In this document: one piece after another, positions 1 through 11,159 of the stretch
How the letters are laid out: the number at the start of each line of letters is the position of its first letter
Position numbering within the stretch: the stretch's first letter is position 1
Source: Archilochus colubris
Taxonomy: Eukaryota; Chordata; Aves; Apodiformes; Trochilidae
Length of the DNA stretch: 64,000 bases
Assembly (NCBI GenBank): GCA_023079485.1
Contig: CM041101.1
Span: 10,194,501-10,258,500 of the forward strand
Direction of reading: 5' to 3'
Notes under the pieces: model-generated
Database searches by the model: none
Told to the model about the DNA's origin: nothing
The model's input: the letters and a program-made list of their open reading frames with translations, nothing else
Position numbers and translations under genes: made by a program

Positions 1-365
1 AGATTAACAGCATGGAGAAAAAGCTGCTGCTTTGTTTTTTTTTTTTTTTAAATGGATATTGAATATTAGAAACAATGTATATAGAATTTTATAATTCTGT
101 CTTTCTGTATAAAAGACAGTATCAGGTGAGAGGGGAATGGAGAAATAAATGCACTGTTCAGAGTGCTTCTGGCTTTACTAATTTGATGGTTTATAAATAT
201 ATGTGCATATGAGCACTCTATAGGTACTATCAAGCACTGCCAGAAGCATTTAATTCATACCTTTATTTATATTTCACTATAATTTGTTTAGACTTCACAT
301 AGATTTGTCACGATTAACTTAGGAACATGAAAACTTTCATCAGTTCTTTGTTTAACTGTTCACAG
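1..365. other. Intron sequence upstream of first visible exon
   Basis: AT-rich DNA with no open exon on either strand. It is taken as the intron leading to the exon at 366. Confidence 0.5.
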
Positions 366-550
366 TTTTCCTACTGAGAACAAGAAAATGCTGGTGCAAT
401 ACCAGAAGCAGCCAAGTGAGTCCCCAGGTTTGGAGCAGTGCCTTGGTGTGCAAGGTTCTGACACATCTGGAACAGTGGCCATGGAAGTGTGTGGTGCTGC
501 CAGCCAAGCCCCAGGCTCAGACTTGATGATTAAAGATTGCACAAACACAG
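366..550 (+). CDS. CCDC187: CCDC187/CEP350-like, first exon seen in the window
   Basis: The exon starts after a TTCACAG acceptor and ends at a GTACCC donor. One frame is open throughout (begins FPTENKKMLV, ends IKDCTNT), with one base carried into it after two from the previous exon, and one base passed on. It encodes a polar, low-complexity segment with no recognised domain. Its inclusion rests on splice-site quality and phase match to the next exon. Confidence 0.6.
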
Positions 551-3500
551 GTACCCACTAAAGAAGACTTCTGTAGCAAACAATATTTGTGACCACTTAG
601 TCAAACTGAGTGATTTCAGGCAAAAGCTGAAGCCTCAGCTGTTCTTGGGAGGAGTTCAAATGATCTTTCAGAAGAGGAGAGTTCACCTAATTAGCCCGTG
701 AGAGATGAGGAATGATGTTGGTTCCTTGTTTGTTTATGGTTTACTTTCAGCATGGGGTTTGGTACCAGTATTTGTTCTGGATTAGCAACAAGAAGGTGTA
801 ACAAGGGTGTTAGTTGTTTTCCTGAGGTGGCAGCTATGCACAGATGAAAAACAAAGAAAGATTGTAGAAATTTCTGGTAATGGGCTTTATGGTTGCTACC
901 ATGTCACAAGATAATAGAGAGGGTGATGGTTCAATAAATAAGGCCACCAGTCCTTTTATCTTCTCCTGGTGTGACACAAGGAATGTGTAGGACAAAAGTA
1001 AGTTACTCAGATTACCCAAGTTATAAATATATTTTTGAAGCCTTTTTGACTGAGGTAAAGAAAAAGCTACAGTCAATGTATAAATGGAGAAAGAAAAATG
1101 CAGCATTTGAAACACTGTAATTTATTTTTGTACCTTTCAGAGCTGAATGCTCAGGATCATGATACTTTACCTCTAGAGCAGGCAAGTTCAGCTAGACTGG
1201 ATGATCCTAGACCCACACCCATTACAGGAGAAAGCAGAAAGTGTGAATTTCTGGTAAGGATCACCTCTGGAACTCCATTGCTGCTGCCAGAAATGGTGCC
1301 CCAAGTTATACTTGCTTTAGGATAGAACCAGCACAAGATGCCCTGTGAGGTCATAACCATCAAATAAAAATTGTGTGCTGATTATGTGCACTTGAGCTGA
1401 AGATTAAATTTCAACATGGGTGGGTTTACCACAGCTTTCCTGCCCCTTTCCTTTTCTGTGTGTTGTTTACTGGTGACAGTGTGTTCAGGTCAGCTCCCAT
1501 GGTCCATGCTGTGCTGCTCCAGGAGAATCCAAACCTCTCTCTGGAGCAATAAAATATTATTTGCCAAAGCAGCTGCAGAGATCAGTCTGTTTCCTCCATC
1601 AGTGACACAGCACCAACATGGGCAGACTTAATCTCTGATCTCTTAACTATTCTTTCTGCCAGTGAAGTTCTTTTCCCTCAGGATATTAACTCAGTGTTTT
1701 AAATATTTACATTCTAGGAATCCGGGCTGGAGGAAAAGGCACTTATTTCAAACCCAAAGATAGATCCCAAAGACAATGAGGACATTAATCCATGTGACAG
1801 CAAGTTCACAGTGAAGGGCTTGGGGATGTTTTCTACTTCGAGTAACTTATGCCTGGCTCAGGCAGAAAATATTCTTCAAGGAACTGGTAAATCATATTTA
1901 ATGTTATTATGTCCAATCTGTTTCAACCACTTCTATCAAACTTTAATCCAGACAGAAAGAGAGACAATCTTCTCATTTATTACCAAAATGTCTTGCTCAC
2001 TATGCCCAATACATAAATCACTGCTAGGCAATATCTCTTAAAGCTTTGTTATGAGATATGATTATGTGGTTTCCTCAGGACAAAATCATAACTTATTCTG
2101 CCTGTCATTAACAATTTGCACTCTCTTGAGGCATTTCTTAAATAATTTAAGGATGTTCTTTTTTAAAGAACAGAGATCAATTGAAGAGAGACTTTCAACA
2201 GGACATGCTGGAGTTATTTTTGTTTACAGGTTTTATCCTCAGTTTGTATTTCTTGCTCTCTCAATAGGGCCTAAAAAAAAATAAAGAAAAAAAAATGGTT
2301 GCTTATATATAAGCCAGTTATTTGTATAGTTTACTAGAACTTGAATCTTAACATCTTAACATCTTAACAACAACATTTTCTATACAATGTTTTTTATCTG
2401 AAATGCTGACCTATTTTTTTAAGTACTTGTTTTAATTGTTGCAGTTAAAGTAGTGGACCTACCTGTCCCTTATGAGATCCATCAGGTGGTTGGCAGTCAG
2501 TGTTTGGAGCATTTGGGCAGTATTTATCATGATACTTCTGACGAAGAACAAAATATAAAAGCATTTTCTGAAGGATTAGCTTCCATTGAGTCATTGTCTA
2601 AGTCAAACAACTCCTCTCTGAGACGTGAAAGTGCCAAATCAGACTCTTCACTCCCAGAATTTCAGAAAGTGTCTGCAGCTTGGATTGACATCTCTGAAAG
2701 CTCCGTTTCAGACTCAGAATTAGAGCTGGAAAGTGGAGAGGGGACGGATGTCAGTATCCCAGAAGAGTTTGTCTGTAACAGCGGTGATGTGTTTCCTAAT
2801 GTTTCAAAAGAGACACTAACAGCAATAAGTGCCAAACACGATCAACATGAAGTGCCCGGAGATGACAGCAGGGAGATTTCAGCACACCCTCAGAAATCCC
2901 CTGGAGATGTTTCAGATAATGGCTGCACTGATCACTTGTTTGCTTTCATTCCCACAAACAAAGCAAATGCCTCCAAAACAAACTCGGCAGATTCCTCTCA
3001 GTCTGATAACCCTGCCGAGGGATCGGGTGAGCTACATCTGGATGCCTCAGAAAACCAGAGCAGAAACAATCTTTATTCTGAGGAGGTGGCAAAACAGAGT
3101 AAAGAGGCAGCTGCCAGCTCTTCATGCAGTGATATTTACTCAGTTAAGACCTATGAGCAGCAGCAAAGCTTTTCTCCAACTAACAAAGTGGAAAAGGATG
3201 GGATTAACAGTTTATTTTTGGACCAAAATAGAGAGCTAATGGGGTCTCCACTGACAGGCTCCTCAGAACATCTGGATTTGCCTGGTGACCAGTTTAGGAA
3301 CCCTGTCTCTTCTCCACTTGGCAAAGATATAACAAATAATGAATTATTAACATGTCTATCTTCAAGAAATTTATCAGTTTCAGAAGGTGAAAAAGTTTAT
3401 GCACAACTTCTGAATGAGATACTCACATCCAACAACCTCAGCAAGATGGCATCTCTGTCCACATCCATGCCAGGAATTTCTGAGGAAGTCCACACAGAAA

Positions 3501-6500
3501 CAAATTCATTCAAGTCTTTGCAAAGTGTGGCCACAGGAAATGAAATCAATTCAACAACTGAAAGGCAAGTCATGGAGGAAGTGAGAAGGGGGCAGTTTTC
3601 TTCTGTTTCCTCAAAAACCCATTTGTTTCAAGCTGAGAATTGCTCTCCCAGAGGTGAAGATGATACAATTTTTATTAGTGATGAGGGTCTCCCTCCAACT
3701 GATGAGGACACCTTGTCTCTAGAAATCCTGTCTCCTCTTGATGAACTCTTGTCCTATGGAAGTGCTGACTTGCCATCCTCTAATAAAAAGGATTTGTCAT
3801 TTCCAAGTGGAGATCTTCCTCCTCCCCCTTTAGGTGCAGATGCAGTGAAAAATGATGATCCCAGCTTCAGTATGGATGATTTCCTATCTCCACCAGAACA
3901 AATGGCAGCCTCAGAGAGTAGACACTGTGTGGATGAGGATGTATCACTGAAAATGGATGCATTACCCCCATTCCCTGATAACATTGTGCCTGAAGAATAT
4001 CCCCTGCTCACTGAGGAGACAATGGAGGCTTTTTCAGCTCAGGATGATAGTCTCACAGAACAATCTCCACTTCAGGACACTTCCAGAGCAAAGGAGGGCT
4101 TATTAGAACACCACCAGGAAGAACATGAGACACCTTCTCTGCATTTGGAGTTTCTGCCTGTGTCAGATCCAATTTCTTCTGGTCAATCCAGTAAAAATCC
4201 TGACTTCTCAATGAAAGCACAGTTAATGGTGCCCAAAGCTGAGGAGAACAGTGATGACCCATTATTATCATTTGAAATTGGGGACAGAGTGTTAGTAAAG
4301 CAGCTCCAACCTGGCACCCTGAAGTTCAAAGGTCAGACTGGTTTTGCTAGTGGCCATTGGGCTGGTGTTGCACTTGACAAAGCTGAGGGTGATCATGCTG
4401 GAACTTACAAAGGGGTGAAATATTTTGAGTGTGCTCAGCATTGTGGAATCTTTGTCAGACCTGATGAGATTTCACACCTGTTGGGGGCAGACAAAAATAG
4501 TTCCAGTTACACTGGGGATGAAGACTCTGACTCCTGTGGTGATGAAGCCTTCAAAGAAGACCACAAATACACCAAAGAGGATGAGCAGGGGGGAAGGCTT
4601 GCAGAGCAGAAAGCAGAAGATCCAAAGAGTGCAGGAGGGTCACAAGGAAAAGAAAACCAGTCTAGGTTACACATTGCCTTGCTCTCTGGAGAAGGGGATA
4701 AGTTTCCCCATCCTGACCAGCGGAAGTGTAATGAATTCCTCTCTCAAAATAACTTAATGTGCTTGGGAGCTGATAAAGAAAAAACAGAACTGACAGAGAC
4801 AAAACAAAGGATACTTGCAGGTAAGGGAAATACAAGCAAAAATATTTGTTGCTTGGTAGAGGCTCAGAAAAGAAACAAACTTGCAGACGATATTGCAAAT
4901 GAGCTTGGTAAAAAACTTCTGCTTGATGCTTTGATTGCATTCTCTGAAACAGCTCAACACAAATATAAAAATGCTTTTGAAAAAGAGTCGGTGAATTATG
5001 GCAAAGGCCTAAGACAAGAAGATGATCAGAAAATGTTACTTCTCAAAGAAAATTCAGCAGCTATCTTTCCTGAACAATCAGCAAAGGTTTGGGATGTTTT
5101 GCTGTGTGATTTTGATACACTCAGCAGTCATGGATCTCACAAAGTAGCAGAAAGAATTGTAACCAAATTTGTAGCTGATGCAGTTAAAGAATACCAGAAG
5201 ATAAAAAGAAACCACGGATCAAAAGCAGACAAAATATTTCATTCCCCTTCAGAGCTGTCTCCAGGCACTTTGCCAGTAAGTAGTGAAAGTTTTTTTCACT
5301 TACATTCAGCCTTAATCAGTTCCTAATTCTCTCAATACCTCTAAAAATTCTGGGAAAATGTGGAGTATGTTACCTTGCTTTTCTTTTTCTCTCTGTTAAA
5401 GTTTCTAATACAAATCCTTGATGCTGGTGTTTTTGGAAGCTCTGAAGACTATGATCAGCATAATCCTGACCAACATGTGCTGGTGAGACAAACACAAAAA
5501 CAATATTTGTACAAATCAGATCAGTGGCACTCACCTCCTTGGAAGAAAACTGTGGAAGCTCCTCTGGTGATCCCACATCACAGTTCATATGTTAAGCAAT
5601 TGTCTGCATGTGCTGTAGAAGAATTATGGACCCCAGAAAAGACATACTCAAATTTTAGGAAGAGCAGAGTGCCAGAGCACTTTGAATATAATGATCTCCC
5701 AGGGAACAATTTGGAAACAGAAAGCAAGAGGATGTATAATCAGGTATTTTTAGAGCACTGGTATTAAACTTTAGTGTTCTGAAAGCTGACTCACATCAGC
5801 TGGTAGTTAATATTATTCTAGCTACTAACACTAAATACAGCTAAAAGAACACTGGCAGAGTACTTCAAATTCCTGCTTCTGGCTATCTACTGTAAAATAA
5901 TTCTTCCAGAACAAATGCCCTTGCTGTGGTACCAGCCTTTTGCTAGAGCAGGTGATGTCAGGAAATCTTGCACTGAGATGCAAACCAATGCTGACAGCTC
6001 CTCAGCATCCTTCAGGAGTGCTAAAAAAACTTCTGGAAGGGCACCAGTGAGAGATTTAGTTCACTGTGTTGCTACTGTGCTTTTGTGTTACAGATTATAT
6101 TTGACTTGACCCATGAGCTGCTGTGTGCAGAATATCAAGTGACTGTAAATCCAAACACATTTCCATGGATGAAAGAGAATTTGGGACCTTACTGTTCCAA
6201 GCACCTTTGCAGAGGAGCAGAAGTCAATGAGGTCAAGGTACATTCTGGAAACGTAAAGTGTACAATTCCAGGAGTCTGTAAGGAGAAGAGATATTGCAAT
6301 GGCTGAGAGAGGAAAATATGGACATTGGGAGGATCCTGCAGTGTAAATTATTTAGTTAGAGAAGAAAACAGCATTGCTCCAAAATGCTTGAATAAACACA
6401 GACTGTGCACTAGACTAATTATAGTTTAAATATTCCAAGTGTATGAAGTTCTGTAGAGGAATGGGAACTGGGTTTCAAAATCTCCCTGGTTATAAATATC

Positions 6501-7275
6501 TTGGGTCTAAACTCTGATGTGATCTTACATTTAAAGGTTGTTGGTTGGACAGTATTGATCAGCTGTTTCTTGATCAGTTCCCTTAGCTCTTTTGGGGACA
6601 TTTCTAGATTTAAAGCTGAATCTCCAGAGTGGTACCTGTCACTCGTTTGCAACCTTTGCAGTGACAGAATTCCTATGAGAAGAATTCTTTTCAGCCTTTT
6701 TTATTTTGTAGACGTTTGTTCAGGGTGAAATTATTAAAATAATGAACCTGGAAAAGAAAGACTTAGAAATGAAAAGAAAATTCCTTAATATGACCAAGTA
6801 TGGGAACTGTAAGAGAGACAGAGTGGACCTTATTCTGGTAAGCAGACTTCCAAATGGAGATTTGTTTCCTTTCTCTAGGTTTAAACTAGCAATTCTTATG
6901 CTTTTGTGAGCATCAGTTTTACCTAAACTAACTTCAGAACTTCAAGTTACTGCTTTCCTTTTCCATACATCTGCAGTAATAATCTGGTATTTCCAATCCT
7001 CGTGAATATTTTAAATTAATAATTCACCTGAAGTTCTTGGGTGAGGTTCAGTGTCCTTTTACCTTTCAGGACAGACTCTGATTCTTGAAGTAAATTTTCA
7101 TATCCATCCTAAATTTCAGATTGAGGAGCTTCACAAAGAAGAATCTCAATGGACTGACTACAGTGATGATGAATTAACTGTGAAGATGAGAATGACTGAA
7201 GACATCTTTGATAGCTTGATCCTGGATACAATCAGAGTTCTTAATAAGATTTATCTTAGAAAAGCCTGTGATTAA
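366..7275 (+). CDS. CCDC187: CEP350-family CAP-Gly protein, 3' part of gene (CCDC187-type paralogue)
   Basis: This is the carboxy-terminal part of a CEP350-family protein: eight coding exons (366-550, 1141-1253, 1718-1886, 2445-5275, 5402-5743, 6094-6237, 6712-6837, 7120-7275) with matching splice phases and a TAA stop. Exons further 5' lie before the window. A long acidic, serine-rich disordered region is followed by a CAP-Gly domain (4277-4480) and a conserved helical tail. CAP-Gly domains bind microtubule or EB-protein tails, and CEP350 anchors microtubules at centrosomes; a similar role here is inferred from the family. Human CCDC187 lies beside QSOX2 and LHX3, whereas CEP350 lies beside QSOX1 and LHX4, so location argues for the CCDC187 orthologue. 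The symbol is less certain than the family. No frameshift or internal stop is seen in the joined exons. Confidence 0.8.
1141..1253 (+). CDS. CCDC187: CCDC187/CEP350-like internal exon
   Basis: The acceptor is TACCTTTCAG and the donor CTG/GTAAGG. The phase-1 join from the previous exon makes a glutamate (G+AG), and the exon then reads LNAQDHDTLPLEQ onward for 37 codons, ending in phase 0. It is a disordered acidic segment. Confidence 0.6.
1718..1886 (+). CDS. CCDC187: CCDC187/CEP350-like internal exon
   Basis: The acceptor is ACATTCTAG and the donor ACTG/GTAAAT. It begins in phase 0 with ESGLEEKALIS and ends with one base of a valine codon that is completed at 2445. No domain is recognised. 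Confidence 0.65.
2445..5275 (+). CDS. CCDC187: CCDC187/CEP350-like giant exon with CAP-Gly domain
   Basis: This 2.8-kb exon carries most of the visible protein (943 full codons). It enters after TTGTTGCAG in phase 1 and leaves at CCA/GTAAGT in phase 0. The first two thirds are acidic and rich in serine, aspartate and glutamate, with a proline patch (LPPPPLGAD, near 3815-3840) and repeated short acidic-aliphatic motifs ending in PSSN, PPL or SPPEQ. The CAP-Gly fold follows, then a lysine- and glutamate-rich helical part. Such very long exons are common for disordered scaffold regions. Confidence 0.88.
4277..4480 (+). other. CCDC187: CAP-Gly domain coding segment
   Basis: The segment reads IGDRVLVKQLQPGTLKFKG, then GHWAGVALDKAEGD, then GTYKGVKYFECAQHCGIF and PDEISHL. 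This is the CAP-Gly pattern: conserved glycines, the aromatic W-A-G-V/I core and the YFEC-x3-GIF end. The usual GKNDG loop is replaced by a divergent loop (DHAGTYKG), as also happens in the CEP350 branch. CAP-Gly domains bind C-terminal EEY/F motifs of tubulin and EB proteins; whether this one does is unknown. Confidence 0.85.
5402..5743 (+). CDS. CCDC187: CCDC187/CEP350-like exon after the CAP-Gly exon
   Basis: The acceptor is a pyrimidine-rich stretch ending GTTAAAG and the donor CAG/GTATTT. It has 114 codons in phase 0 and begins FLIQILDAGVFG. The preceding intron is only 126 bp. The segment is a linker between the CAP-Gly part and the conserved tail. Confidence 0.75.
6094..6237 (+). CDS. 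CCDC187: CCDC187/CEP350-like conserved tail exon 1
   Basis: The acceptor is GTGTTACAG and the donor AAG/GTACAT, 48 codons in phase 0. IIFDLTHELLCAEYQ resembles the VFDLTKEI start of the conserved CEP350 carboxy-terminal helical domain. Confidence 0.8.
6712..6837 (+). CDS. CCDC187: CCDC187/CEP350-like conserved tail exon 2
   Basis: The acceptor is TTTTGTAG and the donor CTG/GTAAGC, 42 codons in phase 0. The GNCKRDRVDLIL end matches the RKKRDRVDHIL motif of CEP350 tails. Confidence 0.8.
7120..7275 (+). CDS. CCDC187: CCDC187/CEP350-like terminal exon
   Basis: The acceptor is AAATTTCAG; the exon ends in TAA at 7273-7275. IEELHKEESQW, DELTVKM and the final DSLILDTIRVLNKI helix align with the end of CEP350 (ELHEEEAQW, DELCVKM, DTIDVLNQI). 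This fixes the gene family and strand. Confidence 0.85.
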   Translation: MEELHKEESQWTDYSDDELTVKMRMTEDIFDSLILDTIRVLNKIYLRKACD

Positions 7276-10200
7276 GTTTTCCCTAAAAGGCCCTAATGGA
7301 GGGATTTTAATCTCTGGGTTTTCAGAAGCAAGAAGTGAATGATTTAAGAATTGTAATTCTGAACTTGTACCAAATACCAGTGTGCCTTGGACTCATATGT
7401 TCATATTTACAATGAAAGGGTGAAAGCAGAGACTTAAAAAGATCTTTAAAATATTCTCCTTGTGTTTGGGGGCCTTGGGAGTGCTCATTAAGATCATCCT
7501 AAAATGATGGCACACATAATCTAAATGGTGGAAGTTTTATTTTTGGCTCTTTTGTGTTTTGGGTCAGTTCAGCAGTTTGTTTGCTCATGTATTTAAAGAG
7601 CACATTTTTTAACATTGTATGCAAGTCTACCAGAAACAGGGATCAAAGCCAACTTTGTATCCTTTATCTTACTGTGCATGATGAGAAGTGAATCACATGT
7701 TGAAAATAATGCTCAGAAAACTGTAATGATTGTCTTAAGAACGTAGATGTGCAGAGGGAATTGTATTTCCCAGAAACTGAACTGCTATTCCTCTGTAGTC
7801 TGGAATCAACTCCCCAAATTGCTACAAATCTGAAACTGTCCTTGCTGCTTCCAGCAGAGTCACAGAGGTGACTGTGCCTGGTTTTATGTACTGTGGAACT
7901 GGTGAAAAGCAGCCTGGAGATGGATTCAGTGATTTGGTGTGTGGAATGATCTTGCCCTGGCAGGATCCAGAGCCAGACATTCAGTTCTAACATCTCTGTA
8001 AATGAGATTATATTGATGTAATGCACTTTTAATGGGATACTTTTCTATCAGTAACTCCAGCTTTGGAAAATTAAAACTCTGCATGTGGTTAGGTTATTTA
8101 CCATGCAAGTCACATGAGCCCTTTTAATTCTTACAATATCTAAATATAGGGAGGTGAGGATGTACTTTAATTGGCACAACAGAGGAAATCAATAATACTA
8201 CTATTTTGTATTGGAAAAATCAAGATTTTAATATGCAAATAATTAACATTCCCTGTGCATGGTAATTGGTCACTGTGTGAATTGCTGTGGTGCCCCCTAT
8301 TTTGTGTTAAGACCAATCATAAATTTTTACTTGTTAGCTTTCTTTAAAACATAAATACTATGCAAATATTTCTTAGTGCAACTCAGAAACTGTTCATTAT
8401 GAAAGAATTGAATGTCAGTAAACCTGATTTATTCAAATCCCATTCATTCAGGGTGTTTTAAATGAAATGAAAACAGGACAATGAAATATAATCTCTATAT
8501 GTACTTATCACAGTATTTAGTCTGGTTTTGGTGAGGAAAAATAAAAATATTTTTGTTTCTACTTTAAATACAGATGGCTTAACTGTTTTCATACTGAATG
8601 GGTTTTCTGAACAAACAAACCCTCTGCATCTCATTTTTATTTTTACTGTAATTCTAATTAATTCCAGATTACATTGTCCACACTGCTGTTCTCTTTAGTG
8701 AATGGTTGGGTAGTTTTGTTGTTCTGAAGACCACTCCCAGGGACATTAAAAAGCCCTGTTAGCTGCCATATGAGCAGAAATAAAAAGGGAACTGCTGCCC
8801 CAAGCCCATTGATCTTACCCTGTAAACTATTTTCATGTCCCTCGTGGTGCATTTTCTTAAGTTTCTGATTTTTATCTCCATTGATGAATTAATCCTGATA
8901 AATTGTTTGTTCTAGGATTGTTTATTGTTGTCAGTTTATTGTTGATTTTAACTGGTTGTTGTTGTTTGGTTTTTATTTTTTCTCCTGGATTTAAAGACAG
9001 ATTGTGAGATACAATGACAAATCTACATCTTGAAGCACCACAGTTTTTCAGTTTATAGTCACTATGCTTTTTCAGCAGGATCCTTGTTGTGTTTGGAATG
9101 AAAGCCATTAAAAACATCACTTTTTGGTGTGGATGACTACATGAAGGACTTGTTTTACCTCAGACCATTGCCTCCTGTTACACTGCATGTTACACTGGAG
9201 GAAGAGAACCATTATATTTGCAATTAGGTTTGTGAGTGAAGCTTGAACTCTTGCAAGGTGCTATATACAGAAGGACATAGCTATAAAATAACTACTGATG
9301 ATGAAAATAAAAAGTGTATTCATAGAGCATGTCAGACATCTTTAATATCCCCCACCATTCTATATTAAAAACCTTAGATTTTGGCACCCAGATATATTGA
9401 CCTGCTCAGTCAGTGGCAAGACTTCAATATCAAGATAACTCTCCTTCAAGGTCTAATATTTTGTTTGCCTTGGTTTTGATCAATATTAACCTCTTGGGTC
9501 AATAAATCTTGATACTAGCCTCAAGAGGAGCCATTATCCTTCATAGAAAATGATTATTTCTCAGTTAACCCTACATTTAATTTTCCTGTAATTCATCTCC
9601 TTCATCTTCACACATTTAACAAGTCTTCTGAATAAAATGCACTCTAAAATACCTGAGGTGCTCCAGATTTTAAAATTCTAATTAGCAGCTGCCACAAGAT
9701 TTTTCAGTTCTGTGAAGAGGCTGGAGCCTGCTTTTGTACCTACCAAATTTTGTTGCTTACAAGGCCTGGGAGAAATAGACAGAATGTGGCAGAAGCTGTT
9801 ACTCAGTTCTCAGAGGAGAGGACTTGTGTTGTATGTAAGATTCCCACCCTTGTACTGCCTGTGAATTACTGGCCAGAAGCAATTATAAACTAGATTCTGA
9901 CCTCTGACTTTGCACCAGTGGCTCTGAAGTAAGAATTTGGATCTATTTATTTCCTCTTACTTATAGAAGGATTAAAAGCAACATTTGTAAGTAGCAGAAG
10001 TAAGAATTACCTGTGTGGGGACCTGAGTCTTTCATTATCTGAGATTTAAGCTCCTCTCAAGTTGTCATCTGGAGACATTTTCTCCACTGGTTCTCTGATA
10101 ATGTCTGATAATGCCTGTATTTACAAATTAAAGCAGACTTTCATACTTTGGCCACAGCTATAAGATGTGTCAAAATCCATCCCAATACCCTCTCAAACTG

Positions 10201-10849
10201 AATTTATTACAAGGACAATTTCTAACACACGGTATTCCCTGTCCTGCTTTTTATTATTGTACCTTTGGTTTGGGGAAGGGGCCCTTCCCTGCAGGGTGAC
10301 ATACACTGGGATAAAGCAGTTCTTGACCCGAAGGCCAAGTGATTTTCAACCCTCCCCTGCGAGAAGCTTCGTGAAGTTGGAAGTTCAGTTTCCCTGGCAA
10401 ATCTCCTCATGAAATCAGCCCCCACGCTACCGCTGTTTCCTGATTCCTTCCAGCCCTCCCCAGGGAAACGTGGCTGTCAGCACAGCGGCAAAGTGTCACT
10501 GTCACCATGTCCCTTTCACCGGGGTTTGGTCAAGGTTTTGAGCCAGGAAGGGAGGAGGAGGGAAGGTGGGAGCCACTCTACCACCCGCGGGTCCGTGGGT
10601 AGGGCCGTGGCCGTGGCAGTCCCGGCTGCCAAGAGGCGCGTCCCCACCCGGGGAAAAGCCATTTCGCCGCCTATGGCCGGAGCGGCCTCGCTGCCTTCGG
10701 ACGAGGAAACCCTCGCTTCCTTCACAAGGAAACCGAAGCTGAGCTTCCCCCTCACGCCGCCAAAGCCAGAGAGAACCGAAGGGAGCGGGTATCGCCAGGC
10801 TCCGCGCTGCCCCGCGTTAGGCCGCGTCTCCAGGGCCGGGCGCGTTGCT
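7276..10849 (+). other. 3' UTR of CCDC187-like gene and intergenic DNA before QSOX2
   Basis: AT-rich and without a plausible exon up to about 10300, where GC content begins to rise into the QSOX2 CpG island. Candidate poly(A) signals are at 8540 and 9306. The two same-strand genes are at most 3.6 kb apart, stop codon to start codon. Confidence 0.5.
8540..8545 (+). terminator. Candidate poly(A) signal, CCDC187-like gene
   Basis: AATAAA about 1.26 kb after the stop codon; a second AATAAA lies at 9306-9311. Which is used cannot be told from sequence. Confidence 0.35.
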
Positions 10850-11159
10850 ATGGCGGCCCCGCCCCGCCCCTCGCCGCTGCGTCCCAACATGGCGGCGGGC
10901 GGCGGGCGGCCGGGGCTGCTGCTGCTGCTGCCGGTGCTGCTGTTGCTGCTGCTGCTGTTGCTGTTGCTGCTGCTGCTACCGGCGGCAGCGCGGCTGTACC
11001 GGCCGGGCGAGGACCCGCTGACCGTGCTGTCGGCCGGTTCGGTGAGGCAGGCTCTGCTCAACTCCTCGGCCGCCTGGGTAGTGCAGTTCTACAGCTCGTC
11101 CTGCGGCCACTGCATCGCCTTCGCCCCCACCTGGCGGGCCCTGGCGGGGGACGTCAAAG
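10850..11159 (+). CDS. QSOX2: QSOX2 exon 1: signal peptide and Trx1 active site
   Basis: Two in-frame ATGs (10850 and 10889) both have G at +4; the second has A at -3 and so the slightly better context. The first was used for numbering because scanning ribosomes would meet it first. The exon encodes a poly-leucine signal peptide, the [12 protein letters not shown] start of the mature protein and [20 protein letters not shown]. The donor is AAAG/GTGAGG, phase 1. Confidence 0.92.

Noticed and set aside
10409..10849. In-frame open sequence upstream of the QSOX2 ATG
   Set aside because: It is open by CpG-island composition; it has no similarity to QSOX and its extra residues would bury the signal peptide.
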